Origin: Gigaspora margarita
Lineage: Eukaryota; Glomeromycota; Glomeromycetes; Diversisporales; Gigasporaceae
Length of the DNA stretch: 64,000 nt
NCBI GenBank assembly: GCA_009809945.1
Contig: WTPW01000859.1
Coordinates: 216,903-280,902 of the forward strand
Direction: 5' to 3'
In this document: positions 9,436 to 20,559 of the stretch, one piece after another
How positions within the stretch are numbered: position 1 is the first letter of the stretch
Layout of the letters: each line of letters starts with the position of its first letter
Position numbers and translations under genes: made by a program
The notes under the pieces: model-generated
Database searches by the model: none
Seen by the model: the letters and a program-made list of their open reading frames with translations, nothing else
Told to the model about the DNA's origin: nothing

Positions 9436-11043
9436 ATGATGGAAGTTAAAAACTTTGAAAAGCTTTCAAACAATTATACAGAACTTCTTGAAAAAGGAAA
9501 TGACATTGATGTGATTATTAAGGTGGAAGAATCATCTACAATGATAAGGGAATTTAAAGCACATTCACTTATTTTAAAATGTAGGTCTTCATATTTTCAG
9601 AACAAACTCCAAAATGTTATTAAAGATGAAGATAATATTATGAAAATTGATTTAAAATCAAAAGTTTCTATTCAACAATTTGAAATAATTCTTAAGTAAG
9701 TTATATAACTGTGTATTATTATTATTATTATTATTATTATTTTAGATTAAGTTTATAAAAATTTTTAACGTAATTTAATGATAAGATATATCTATGGAGG
9801 TTTTGTTTCTCTGGAAGATTTTGATGTCCAATTTATTTTTGATCTTATTTTAATCGCCGATGAGTTTCTTTTCGGGGAATTAGTTAGATCTCTTGAATCT
9901 TTTTTAATTGAATATAAACCTTATTGGTTACGTGCTCATTTTGCATATATTTTTAAGACTTACTTCCAAAATAGTAAATTAAAAGAAATAAAAAAATGGT
10001 GCAACAACATTTTGGCAAAACAACCAAATGTTATTTTTGAATCTGGAGAGATTATTTCTTTTAATGAAGATGCATTGGTTTCACTTATTAAGCGTGACGA
10101 TTTGCAAGTGGAAGAGATAAAGGTTTAGAATTATATCATCAAATGGGGAATTACTCAAAATCCAGAACTACCTTCTAGCCTTGATGATTGGTCTGATGAG
10201 ATTTTACGACTTTAAAGATTACTTTAAAAAATTGTTTACCACATATCCGTTATTTTCAAATATCTGGAAAAGAAGTTGCAAATTATGTATTTCCATATTC
10301 ACAAAATTCTTGAAAAAAATCTTAGGAAAGATCTGAATAAAAGTCTTCTATCACCTGATCATAAAGTTACTTCAACGATTCTACCACCTCGTATAATTTT
10401 AAAACCAAAATCAACGGAACCATTTTCAACCGTAATTAATCAGGAACAGGCTGCTAAAATTTCATCATGGATTGATGGAAATGCTACAACATATAATGCA
10501 AAAAACAATCCATACGAATTTAAATTACTTCTTCGTGGAAGTAGGGATGGATTTACTAAAGAATCATTTTGGGGTTTATGCAATATGAAGATAAATACTG
10601 TTACGGTCATAAAGATTAAAGGCGATGATAATATTGAAAGAATTGTTGGTGGATTCAGTCCAGCTGCATTCGATAATAGCAAACACGGTTTTATTACGTG
10701 TCAAAATAGCTTTATTTTTTCATTAAAAAATGGTATAGCTCAGTATTCTATTTTAAGTCGTGTTATCCGACCACAAAATGCCATTTATATCGATCTTAGA
10801 GATTATGGTAATGGTACCAGTGGTGGTATAAATTTTGGAAGAGGATGCCTTTCGATGTTCGAAAAAGTTGATGGTCAAAATGGAGGATGCAGGATTTATT
10901 ATACTCGTGATATTCATTACCAAGATTATGAAAAACCAATTGGTATGGAATCACAAGGTTCTGACATATATTATTTTGTAAACGAATATGAAGTATTTCA
11001 AATTCATGAGAAGCCTAAGTTAAAATCCAAAACCAAGTATTAA
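9436..11043 (+). pseudogene. BTB-TLDc domain protein, frameshifted pseudogene
   Basis: Exon 1 (9436-9695) encodes an N-terminal BTB/POZ domain (SNNYTELLEKGNDIDVIIKV, FKAHSLILKCRSSYF). After the intron the BTB core resumes (KYIYGG), with a BACK-like helical part, then a TLDc domain at the C-terminus (PYEFKLLLRGSRDGFTKESF, IVGGFSPAAF, and the end NEYEVFQIH). BTB-TLDc proteins are expanded in arbuscular mycorrhizal fungi; BTB domains commonly recruit cullin-3 and TLDc is linked to oxidative stress and V-ATPase, but no role is proven here. Lesions: TAG at 10126-10128 where Trp is expected, a one-base loss near 10210 and a compensating one-base gain near 10305. The reading frame is otherwise complete to TAA at 11043. 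The ATG at 9436 is chosen because upstream codons look noncoding. The frameshifts could be assembly errors; the stop makes a real pseudogene likelier. Confidence 0.88.
9696..9785 (+). other. GT-AG intron of the BTB-TLDc gene
   Basis: The donor GTAAGT follows CTTAA and the acceptor ATAAG precedes ATATATC. Splicing gives Leu-Lys-Tyr-Ile-Tyr-Gly-Gly, the expected BTB core. The intron contains an (ATT)n microsatellite at 9717-9740. Confidence 0.85.
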
Positions 11044-11646
11044 ATAGTTGCTATGATGTCGAGCAGTGTCTAAAATTGGGTTGGGTTGCGAAGTCTGTAG
11101 GCTGCAACAGAATTTTAAAAGGTTCGCAACTATAATGTGAAGTGCATAATTTTATTATAGATTTTGGTTAAATATTTATGTGCAATACTAAATGTTTATA
11201 TCCACAAATAATTTTTTTTAGTTTCAAGTTCGCAATCGACATTGCTGTCGAGAACTATTCTGAATAGATTATGTTATATGATTTTATTATTATTTTTTTT
11301 ATTGTTATATTTATTTTCGCGCTGATAGTAAATTTGTCGCGTGCTTTGTTTGTAGAGTTTTAGCTCGAATAAAGATTATCATAAGTAAATTTTTATTCGG
11401 ACACAATCTTTAAATGTAATAAATGCACGCACTCGAGATCAGATTTTAACAATGTGCACTTAGAGACAAGAAGAAAAAAATGCATTTATGGAGGTCATGT
11501 ATACTGCCAGAATCTGAATGTGCATTTAGAGAGAATGTGTACCTGCACTTGAGAGGTTTCACTGTAATTAATTGTTTAATAAGTTGCAAACTATATATTC
11601 AAATATATATATAGTAAATTATTTATAAAAATATAGGTTTCCATAA
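11044..11646. other. Noncoding; possible remnants of DNA elements
   Basis: No ORF. On the minus strand, CAGTGAAACCTCTCAAGTG starts near 11,572 and looks like one terminus of a pogo/Tc1-type element, but the opposite terminus was not found. CAGTGTC near 11,067 and GACATTGCTG near 11,250 are weakly inverted. Confidence 0.3.
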
Positions 11647-13383
11647 GGCACGTCTGAAATGTGTGCCAGGTTGGTGGCGCAACTGTGGCACATATTGCCT
11701 AACTATAGTGCAGGACGCTTAAAGGCTTCACAAATTTTAATAGCTAATAATATTTAATATAAAAATAATATCACAAAAAACAAGCCACTATTTTGTAGTT
11801 TAGCTAATTTGCTACAACTTAGCGGCCTTACTTTTTTTAAAAAACATTGTATACTTTTTTAATTAATGTGTTTAAAAGTATAGTATTTTTATATGATATG
11901 TAAAAATTTAGGACAAGTCACATGATTTTGGCTCAATGCTATTGGCTAATTTAAATTAATTTTAAAATTAATTTTAAAATATTTTTTAATAATTAATTTT
12001 TAGCCAATCAAAATGCAAGAATTCACAAAATTTTAAAATGTAGCAGTCAGGGAATATGTCACATCTGTTGATATGTGAGTGTTAGCTCATAATAAAAATT
12101 ATAATAAAAACATATAAATTTACTATAAACTTTAAGCAAAACATTCTTTTCGGCTTACAGATTAACTTTTTTTTGGATTAAGCATATTGAGAATAGTAGA
12201 TTATGGTTATTTAGAGCACTTTTTTAAAATTTTGCAAATTTTGCAAATTTTTTGATGAAAATTTTTAATAAGAAAAAATTTTCCATTTTTAAAACTGCAA
12301 TTATATGCAAAATTTTGTGTTGAACAACTTTACTTAGGCGACGGAAGTAGGTTACCTTGTAATAAAAATGGGTTATCTATGTACTAAAGTTAAAATTTAT
12401 CGTATTTCATGATCTAACGTTTTTTCCTTATTAGGTAACCTACTTTGGGCTCTTAAGCAAAGTTGTTCGGCATGTAATTTTACTTCACATCTAAGATTGA
12501 TTCGCGCTTTTCGGACCTTTTACTAAGTGAAAAATGGGTTTAAATTTCAAAAAAAAAATTTTTTTTTAAAATTTTTTTTTTCGAAATTTAAACCCATTTT
12601 TCACTTAGTAAAAGGTCCGAAAAGCGCGAATCAATCTTAAATGTGATGTAAAATTACATGCCGAACAACTTTGCTTAAGAGCCCAAAGTAGGTTACCTAA
12701 TAAGTAAAAAACGTTAGATCATGAAATACGATAAATTTTAAATTTAGTACATAGATAACCCATTTTTCTTACAAGGTAACCTACTTTTGTCGCCTAAGTA
12801 AAGTTGTTCAGCACAAAATTTTGCATATAATTGCAGTTTTAAAATTGGAAAACTTTTTCTTATTAAAAATTTTCATCAAAAAATTTGCAAAATTTGCAAA
12901 ATTTTAAAAAAGTGCTCTAAATAACCATAATCTACTATTCTCAATATGCTTAATTCCAAAATTCGAAAAAAGTTAATCTGTAAGCCGAAAAGAATGTTTT
13001 GCTTAAAGTTTATAGTAAATTTATATGTTTTTATTATAATTTTTACTATTATTTATCACTCAGTGTGACATGCACCCTGACTGGTAGCCTTTAAGTATCC
13101 TGCACCGTACGAATCAGATTTCATGATCAGGTGTAATGTAACATGATCAGAAAGTTCAAAACAAATGTTCATTTTGCCAAAAATCATTTATTTATCAAAA
13201 ATCCATATAAGAAACCACCTTTAGTGCTCTAACAAAAAGTTTTCGCTGGCCAATTTTACAATATAAAATTTTTTTCTAACTCCTAAGCCTAACCCTAACC
13301 CTAACCCTAAATCTTACCCTAACAATAATGAACTTTAAATAATTTTGCTGCGCCACCAACCTGGCACACATTTCAGGCATACT
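11647..13383. mobile_element. 1.7-kb near-perfect hairpin (foldback) element
   Basis: Outer arms share CTGAAATGTGTGCCAGGTTG and GGTGGCGCA in inverse orientation. Inner arms of about 500 bases pair almost completely around a tight loop near 12,565 made of A and T runs flanked by GGGTTTAAATTTC and its inverse. TAA flanks both edges (11,644-11,646 and 13,384-13,386), suggesting a PIF/Harbinger-like insertion, though the last ten bases of the ends agree poorly. No ORF. A transcript through it would form very long double-stranded RNA. Confidence 0.85.
13288..13310 (+). repeat. Interstitial telomere-like repeat
   Basis: CCTAACCCTAACCCTAACCC occurs inside the right part of the hairpin element. Similar short arrays lie at about 3480-3492 and 63,929-63,950, each within another inverted-repeat element. 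They are too short to mark a chromosome end. Confidence 0.8.
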
Positions 13384-13386
13384 TAA

Positions 13387-13694
13387 ATAAGTATATATTT
13401 ATTATCATTATATTTTTATTAATTGTAAATAAAAGTGTTGTTGATTTAATTATTGGTTTAATTCGAAATATTATCAATGCAATATTATAAATTGTTAATA
13501 TAATATAATTACAATACTATTACAGTTAACTGGATATACATATACCAAATACATAGCTATATAAAGAAACAGAAAATAACATTTTTTAGGGAGCATTCAA
13601 GCAAAAATTCAGACCCCCTTATTTATTTATAAAAATTATTATTGGCAGAATGACAATATACAAATAAAAAAAATACAAAAAAAAATTTTTTATA
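13387..13694. other. AT-rich spacer
   Basis: No ORF, inverted repeat or recognised motif beyond A/T runs. Confidence 0.5.
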
Positions 13695-14159
13695 CTATTC
13701 AATTTCACCATTATTATATCTCTCTTGATCACTACAATCACCACTAGCACCAATTCCATACCATATATAATTGTCTAAATAGTGCACCTCTTCAGGATCA
13801 TAGTCCAGATCATCTAATTTAGTGTATAGAATATAAAATATACTTTATTTTCTTTGACTTTGAATTCATGGAAGAAGGTAGAATTTTATTTATCAAAACT
13901 ATCTCTTCTATTTCTACGTTGACAATTGGAATTAGATGTTCTTTGGCTAGATCTTGGATTGGGAGTGTTGAGTTGGCAGAATAGACAATCTTGGGAATGT
14001 TACTATAATTAGTTCTGGGGTGATTGAGTTATTAGTCTTGAAGGTGTTATTATCATTGGTCTTGGGCATTATTATCATCAGCTTTGGGGGCATTACTATT
14101 ATTAAACTTGGAGGCATTACTATTGTTGGTCTTGGGGTAGTTTTTTTATTACTGCTCAT
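13695..14159 (-). pseudogene. C-terminal gene fragment with minisatellite, unrecognised
   Basis: Reading the minus strand down to TAG at 13,695, the last 42 codons are coherent and acidic: KLDDLDYDPEEVHYLDNYIW then YGIGASGDCSDQERYNNGEI. Upstream, after a frameshift near 13,825, NSTLPIQDLAKEHLIPIVNV and EIEEIVLINKILPSSMNSK read in another frame. Further upstream (13,990-14,140) the DNA consists of imperfect repeats of about 27 bases (GTCTTGGGGGCATTACTATT type), encoding Asn/Pro-rich peptides. No family recognised; the hydrophobic strand pattern could suit a retroelement protease or structural protein. Confidence 0.4.
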
Positions 14160-14531
14160 TTTTTATACTTAACATAGTAAGTAAAAATTTGTTTTCATAG
14201 TTTGTATTAAATGAAATAGCATATTAAAAATAAAATATGGGCAAGTAAAAAATAATATGAGCAAAAAAAGTAACATTATTGCTAACTTATCTTATGAAAA
14301 CTTGCTTATTTTTATACTATCCATTCGCTAGATCTAAAAACTTGCCAGAAAAAAAAAGTTACATGATTAGTAATTGCATTACTCTAAAACTGAAAGATCA
14401 TGCTTAACAAAGCAACTCTGTTTCAGTCATAAGTTCTAAATACTGATTCAATAATCAGTACTATGAAGTAAAAAAGACAACAATCTTGACAATCTGAATT
14501 TCAAGTTTTTGCAACATATGAATTTTACTAA
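14160..14531. other. Noncoding stretch
   Basis: No supportable ORF or repeat boundary; the minus-strand ORF at 14,461-14,736 merely crosses the terminus of the next element. Confidence 0.5.
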
Positions 14532-14534
14532 TAA

Positions 14535-15060
14535 GGGGGCATCCATAAATTACGTTATGCTTGAGGGGGGGGTCCCCCAAAATATAACGATTTTGCAATA
14601 TGTAGGGGGGTCCCCCCAATATAACGCAATTTTTTTCTAAAAATTTGTCTAAGACTTGATCCAGTGGTCCAAATTGGATGATATTGGTATCATTCGAATC
14701 GTCTCGTAGAGAGGATTCGAATAGTACCAATTTCATTTGATTTGGATCACTGGATTACGTTTTATTAACGAAATACTATTGGTTATTATATTTTCTTATA
14801 AAATTACTATAAAATCAATAGTATTTCGTTAATAAAACGTGATCAAGTGATCCAAATGAAACGATTTTGGTACCATTGGATTTGTCTCATAGAGTCGAAT
14901 CGAATGGTACCAAAATCATCCAGATCGGATCACTGGGTCATAATATATTCAAGTTTTTGTAAAACTTTATATATAAACATACGGATTTTTAAAAATTTTT
15001 AGAGGGGGGGGGTCAAGAGCTACTATGTAGGGGTACATAACGTTATTTATGGATGCCCCC
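14535..15060. mobile_element. PIF/Harbinger-like element with G-rich ends
   Basis: GGGGGCATCCATAAATTACG at the left is matched by CGTTATTTATGGATGCCCCC at the right; TAA flanks both edges (14,532-14,534 and 15,061-15,063). Repeats of AATATAACG with runs of C or G follow the termini. A second, independent palindrome fills the middle. No transposase ORF. Confidence 0.85.
14655..14945. mobile_element. Nested palindrome inside the Harbinger-like element
   Basis: GATCCAGTGGTCCAAATTGG at the left is matched, with mismatches, by GATCGGATCACTGGGTC at the right. Each arm has an internal stem (TTGGTACCATTCGAATC type) like the sub-terminal stems of the element at 1-233, and the centre is closed by AATACTATTGGTT against ATCAATAGTATT. 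Confidence 0.7.
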
Positions 15061-15182
15061 TAAAGAACATTATATACATTCATCTTGTAACTTTTTAAGA
15101 TATATAATAATAAAAAGGTCTAGATATTATTCATAACATTATAAATCAAAAATTGATTATGAGAATTAATTTTGCAAAGAAG

Positions 15183-15989
15183 CAGGGCCAATGAAATATT
15201 GTGTTTCATATAATTTTACAAAAATTCCAAAAATCACAAAATTTTGTGAAAATCACAAAATTTGATAAATTGGCTTGTTTGCACATAATTTCATGGAAGG
15301 TCCCCAAAATTCCTGGTTGAAATGCATTTGAATCCTGGTTAATAGAGCTGGAAATTATCAATTTTGCCCAGGATTACTAAAAATTTTATTAATAAAATTG
15401 CTGCTATTCATTAAGTAAAAAGTGCCCAGTTGATGATTTTGCTATAGAACCTACTAACTAGTAGAGCTAAATGCCAACCTAAATCTGATCCTGTAAAAAT
15501 TTAATTTTACAATAAAACACATATTTGTTTTATTAATTAAGTTCTTTTATAGCAAGTTTCATATATTCGCTATAAAAAAGCTCAACTACTAAATAAGGAT
15601 AGTATTTTTTTCAATTCAAAAATGCTAGCTATTTTTGAAATTAATTATTGTCAATTTTAAACTAATGTATTTTTATTGAACAATAGTAAAGATAACTATA
15701 TTACTATTGTTTAATTTTTTATTGAAAAAATATTTACAGTATATATTTATATACAATAGTTTTTTTTATACTTTTATATAGAACTTTTTACAGTACAAAT
15801 AAAAAATATTTTATCTGTTGTTGCAAAATTTTATAAAGTTCAAATTAACACTCAAAATTGCTTCAAATTGATCTACAATAAATCACAAAATTTACCTTAT
15901 ATTGCTACAAAATTGCACAAAATCATTCAAATTGATCACAAAAAATTACAAAATTTACCTTATTCCACTACAAAAAATCATTAGCCCTG
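15183..15989. mobile_element. Non-autonomous hAT-like element
   Basis: The 807-bp element starts CAGGGCCAATGA and ends TCATTAGCCCTG, and is bounded by a perfect 8-bp duplication CAAAGAAG (15,175-15,182 and 15,990-15,997). CAGGG ends plus an 8-bp duplication fit hAT. Subterminal repeats (CACAAAATTTACCTTAT, AAATCACAAAATTT) lie inside the ends. No transposase ORF. Confidence 0.9.
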
Positions 15990-15997
15990 CAAAGAAG

Positions 15998-16214
15998 TAA
16001 TACAAATCACATGCCAATTTTATAATTTTTATTATAAACTTTAAAATAATTCTTATATACTAATTTATATATAATTTGCTTCTTTGAAGTTATTTGAAAA
16101 TAAGCTACTATTAAAGTACTGTTGGCTTTTTATTAGTGAAGATATATAAATTATCTAAACCACTTTGAAGTGCTGTTAAAGTGCTATTGAAGTACTATTG
16201 AAACATGCTTATAA
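15998..16214. other. AT-rich spacer
   Basis: No ORF; AAGTGCTGTTAAAGTGCTATTGAAGTACTATT shows a short imperfect 12-13 base repeat near 16,170-16,205. Confidence 0.5.
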
Positions 16215-16216
16215 TA

Positions 16217-16396
16217 CAGTAAAATCCTGCAACTGGCATATTCACATTTGTCACAATCTTATTATAGTCACCTTAATTCTTCTATCTAACTATATACACT
16301 ATAAATAAATTCTTGCTCACTTTAGTCACAATCTTACAATACAGTAGGCAATAGAATGTCTTGATTTTAGTATGTGACTATTGTGACGTTATACTG
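16217..16396. mobile_element. pogo/Tc1-like MITE, CpG-depleted copy
   Basis: CAGTAAAATCC... to ...GACGTTATACTG, flanked by TA (16,215-16,216 and 16,397-16,398). It is clearly related to the MITE at 52,427 (shared TATAGTCACCTTAATT and ATTTTAGTATGTGACTAT). Where that copy has CpG (TCGCTATAG, ATCGCGC) this one has TpG or CpA-derived bases. Confidence 0.8.
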
Positions 16397-16398
16397 TA

Positions 16399-16679
16399 GT
16401 AATAAAAATAATTCACTATTGTAATCTGAGTATTTTGTGAATATTATTTCAACCTCAACTAGTCTAAATAAAAGGCAGTTCTACAAATATTCTAAATTTG
16501 TGAATCTGGCTCAAATATAACTTTTGTATATATCAACTTATTAAGTACTTAGCATAATCAAAACAAGCCTCTAAACAAGATATTAAATATAATTTCCAAT
16601 ATAAAAAATATACAATTATTGGCAGATTTGTTGTGTTCAATAATTGTAGTCCAAATTTAGTAAATATAAAACTTCTGTT
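16399..16679. other. Noncoding stretch
   Basis: No ORF or repeat boundary seen. Confidence 0.5.
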
Positions 16680-16687
16680 TAAAATTA

Positions 16688-17778
16688 GGGAATTGGTATT
16701 TCCACAACCCTTTTTGGTATTGCCACACCCATGTAGATCATTTTAATTTTTTAAAAAATTTTAACTTTGATCGAAGATATCTTGGAATCCATCTGACCAA
16801 ATTCGATCAACATTTTTTGTTTGAATTCAATAGCTTTTTACAATTAAAATAAAAAAAAGTTGATCGAATTTGGTCAGGTGGGTGCCAAGATATCTTTGAT
16901 CAAAGTTTGTAAACAATTACTGCTGCAGCTTATATTTGATAGATGTTTAGAATTTTACAAAATCTTTGATCAAAGATATATTGAAATTCATCTGACCAAA
17001 TTCAATCAACTTTTTTTTCTTTGAATTTTACAGCATTTTACAATTAAAATAAAAAAAAGTTGAACGAATTTGGTCAGATGGGTTCCAAGATATCTTCGAT
17101 CAAAGTTTGTAAACAATTATTGCCGCAGCTTATATTTAATAGACGTTTAGAATTTTTACAAAATCTTTGATCAAAGATAACTTGGAACCCACCTGACCAA
17201 ATTCGATCAACTTTTTTCTTTGCATTCTGCAGCCTTTTACAATTAAAAAAAAAGTTGATTGAATTTGGTCAGGTAGGTGCCAAGATATTTTTGATCAAAG
17301 TTTGTAAACAATTATTACTGCAGCTTATATTTGATAGATGTTTAGAATTTACAAAACTTTAATCGAAGATATTTTGGGATCCACCTGACCATATTTAATC
17401 AACTTTTTTTTCTTTAAATTCTACAGCTTTTTATAATTAAAATAAAAAAAAAGTTGATCGAATTTGGTCAGGTGGGTGCTATGATATCTTCGATCAAACT
17501 TTGAAACCAATTTTTGCTGCATCTTATATTTAATAGATGTTTAGAATTTTATAAAACCTTGATCAAAGATATTTTGGCACCATCCTGACCAAATTCGATC
17601 AACTTTTTTTTTATTTTAATTGTAAAAAGCTATTGAATTCAAAGAAAAAAATATTGATCGAATTTGGTCAGATGAGTTCCAAGATATCTTCGATCAAAGT
17701 TAAAAATTTTTTTTAAAAATTAAAATAATCTACATGGGTGTGGCAATACCAAAAAGGGGTGTGGAAATACCAATTCCC
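16688..17778. mobile_element. Inverted-repeat element carrying five tandem hairpins
   Basis: Termini of about 65 bases (GGGAATTGGTATTTCCACA, then TTTTTGGTATTGCCACACCC) are inverted copies. A perfect 8-bp duplication TAAAATTA lies outside (16,680-16,687 and 17,779-17,786). The interior is five units about 197 bases apart, each a hairpin of arms around 60-70 bases (GATCAAAGATATCTTGGAAC, then CTGACCAAATTCGATCAAC). Spacers between units share TGCAGCTTATATTTGATAGA. Unit 5 is reversed relative to unit 1, making the whole element near-symmetrical. No ORF. Confidence 0.85.
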
Positions 17779-17935
17779 TAAAATTATCATGTTAAATTAT
17801 TATAATGCCAAATAAAAATTGTTAGTTGACTTATATTAAATCATTGTAATACTGAGTTATTTATATCATATATACTACTTTATATCAAATTGTTCTGTAC
17901 TTAATAAAAATGAGCAATAATTTATAATAAAATGC

Positions 17936-18144
17936 ATATCGGCAGATTTACAGAATTGGACCTTTTTTCAAAACCCTGTAATTTTGCAAATCAAACCACC
18001 TTATCTCTAAGATCTAATGGGTTGGCGCTTATCTAATAGGTTTATTTATATTGATCAGTTATTTGTTGATCATCTGACCATCATTTGACCAATCAATTTT
18101 TGTAAACAATCGGCCCAATTTCAATTCCGTAAATCCGCCGATAT
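17936..18144. mobile_element. Small MITE, TATCGGC ends
   Basis: The left terminus TATCGGCAGATTTACAGAATTG and the right terminus reading CCGTAAATCCGCCGATAT are inverted repeats. The left copy has lost two CpGs kept by the right one (GGCAG for GGCGG, ACAG for ACGG). Target duplication not resolved. Confidence 0.7.
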
Positions 18145-18652
18145 GGGTTATTTTCACTACAAAGTTCTGTTCTAAATTGCTTGTTTTTACTAGAGCATTT
18201 TAAAATTTTTTATTTTTTGTTTTTATAAAATTACTTATCTGTGTTAAATATTATATTGCTACAAAATATACCTCTATATCAAAGGCCTCTAAGAGAAATT
18301 TGTATAAGAACTATGTGCTATAAAAAAGCTAAAATTGAACAATCCAATTGCTTCTATATTTAATTATAGTACTCATCAGATTGAAAAAAATAAATATATT
18401 TTATGATCCTTTAAAAGTATGTTAAATATCATTTATTTTATGTAGTTTATAGCATAGTCTTCATAGAGGCAGTTTTTATCTTTTGAGACAGGTCTAGAAT
18501 CTGACTATTTTCTACCTACTACTATTAAGCTCATTATTATTAAGATGTAATTATCAAATTATGATTATCTTGTTAATGAAAAAAGAAGGTTTGAACTAGC
18601 TTCTTATTTAATACTAACAAAATAAAAACTAGTTGAATATAGCTACTCTAAA
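18145..18652. other. AT-rich noncoding stretch
   Basis: No ORF, inverted repeat or recognised motif. Confidence 0.5.
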
Positions 18653-18660
18653 TATTCTAT

Positions 18661-19114
18661 TAGAGTTATTACCCAGGTCAGCTGACCCATACAGGTCACC
18701 TAACCCAGTGGGTCATAGGTAGAAAATTGCTCTGACCCAGGTCAAACAGGTCAGAATTCAAATCAGCAATTCACTAAATAAAACTCTTACCCAGGTTATC
18801 TAATTAGCTTTATGACGGGTCATGGATCAAAAGTTGGTCTTTTAAAATACAGTAAGTATTTTCTGTAGAAAATGAAAGTAAACCCAAGCAAGGTTGAGAA
18901 ATCTTTCAATATGTAACCCAAAAAATTCTATTTAAATACTTATAATACAAGCTGCTCTCTATACAGCTAGCTTTAATTAAAGTCATTACATCAACTTTTA
19001 AGGATCAACTTTAAAAACTTCATGAATTTCTGTTTGACCTGTTGATCCAGGTTATAACTGGGTCAATATCTGATCCACCTAGGTCAGTATTTTTCAACCT
19101 GGGTTAGAACTCTA
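18661..19114. mobile_element. Non-autonomous hAT-like element, ACCCAGGTCA repeats
   Basis: Starts TAGAGTTATTACCCAGG and ends CCTGGGTTAGAACTCTA, with a perfect 8-bp duplication TATTCTAT outside (18,653-18,660 and 19,115-19,122). ACCCAGGTCA and its inverse recur inside both ends, as expected for transposase-binding subterminal repeats. TAGNG termini plus 8 bp fit hAT. No ORF. Confidence 0.88.
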
Positions 19115-19122
19115 TATTCTAT

Positions 19123-19485
19123 TTATTTTTGTAATAAATTATTATATATTATCTTATAAAACATTTTATAAAATATATCTTTAGTATAAGACTCAATCAG
19201 AAACCTACTTGCCAACAAAAAGTATCTTTATAAAAGCATATTCTCTTCATAAGCACATTTTTGAAAAAAGTATATACAGTAGGGGACATATTATTATGGA
19301 TACTTTTGAGGAGCCATCGATCAAAATCAGGTAAGTAAGCATAGCATGAAATTTATATTATGTGACCAGCTGATCTTATAGAACAACATACTAAAATTTT
19401 ATGCAGTTTTATTAGATTGTGCTAAAGTTATACAAAAAATTCAAAAATTCAATTTTTTTATTTGTACAAAAGTCAAAATTTTATA
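19123..19485. other. AT-rich noncoding stretch
   Basis: No ORF or repeat boundary recognised. Confidence 0.5.
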
Positions 19486-20509
19486 TTTTTTTTTTCTGGT
19501 TAAGGTGCTCACTTTGGGAGTAAGAGTTTTATTCAAGATATTTAAATTAAGGGTACCTACATAGAGGATACCTGACATGGTACAATGATGAGAGTACAAC
19601 TAGCCATACCTGCAACTTTGGTTGCCTATTTAAGTAGCCACCTGAGGGCTCTACCCTAGCTGCTATACCAGCAACCTGCATACTGATCATTGTCTATTTA
19701 AATTCTCTGATTATTGCCATCTGCCAATCCTATCTTGTATCACCAAAACACAATCTGGATACTTTTCTACCTCTTTAGAACTAGTTTATCCTTAGCAAGA
19801 AACCTGGTAGAGTGGCTCCTGTCCTACTCAGATATCATCTACACTTCAGTAACTTACGCATCTACTGAGGCAAACTACTTGCAGTCAGAAAATATCTTTA
19901 AACTGCTACAATTACCTACTTCTGCCCTTGCAGAGTTCACCAAGCCCTAGTAACTACATACTTGGTCCTCTTCTGGTTTTTCTGACTCACTTTCTGCCTG
20001 CTCCCAATCTGTAGATCCAGAAGGATCAGTCAGCCTGGCTTTAAGAACTGAGTGGACTCCTTCTCCTTGGTATATACTATTGAAATGCATGTTCTTTTTT
20101 TCTGGTGCGATTCTGATGACCTGGTTGGTAGAGTCCTCCAACCCTCTTGTCATAGGCTTACTCACCAGCATATACATGCCATTTGATTCCTTTTTTGTAT
20201 TACCATAAAAGCCCAACTACTTTTTGCTCGAGACTTGCCAAGGGTTTTCAATCTTCAAGTTCTCTTGGTATTATACAATTTTATTAACTTGTATAACAGA
20301 TCTAGAATCTTCTACGTCAACAGAATATAATGAGAGGTGGTGCAATTCAAGTTAAAAGCCTTATTATGATCAACTTATCAATAAAAATTAGTTACTGCAA
20401 CACAGGTATAATTTTCAAAAATCATCTCTAGTAGGATTCAAACTCTGTACCTAAGTTACAAATTTCTCGAGGGTGGCAACTTCCCAACTTCGCTATGTTG
20501 CCACACCCC
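19486..20509 (-). mobile_element. tRNA-headed SINE, CpG-depleted copy
   Basis: It aligns along its whole length with the element at 48,312-49,346. The minus-strand 5' head has an A-box-like TAGCGAAGTTGG (plus 20,484-20,495), but the B box reads GAGTTTGAATC instead of GGGTTCGAATT, a CpG loss that should impair Pol III initiation. The 3' end is an A-tract (T-run on the plus strand at 19,486). AAATTTT lies beside both ends, a possible short target duplication. The ORFs within it are not conserved between copies. Confidence 0.8.
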
Positions 20510-20559
20510 TTAAATTTTGCATTTTTTCTTTTTTTTTTACATTTTATTATAAAAAAAAA

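Noticed and set aside
10440..10682. Minus-strand ORF over the BTB-TLDc gene
   Set aside because: Antisense shadow of the TLDc coding region.
16765..17705. CRISPR-like array
   Set aside because: Unit length near 197 bp, repeats are long hairpins and spacers are themselves repeated; eukaryotic context.
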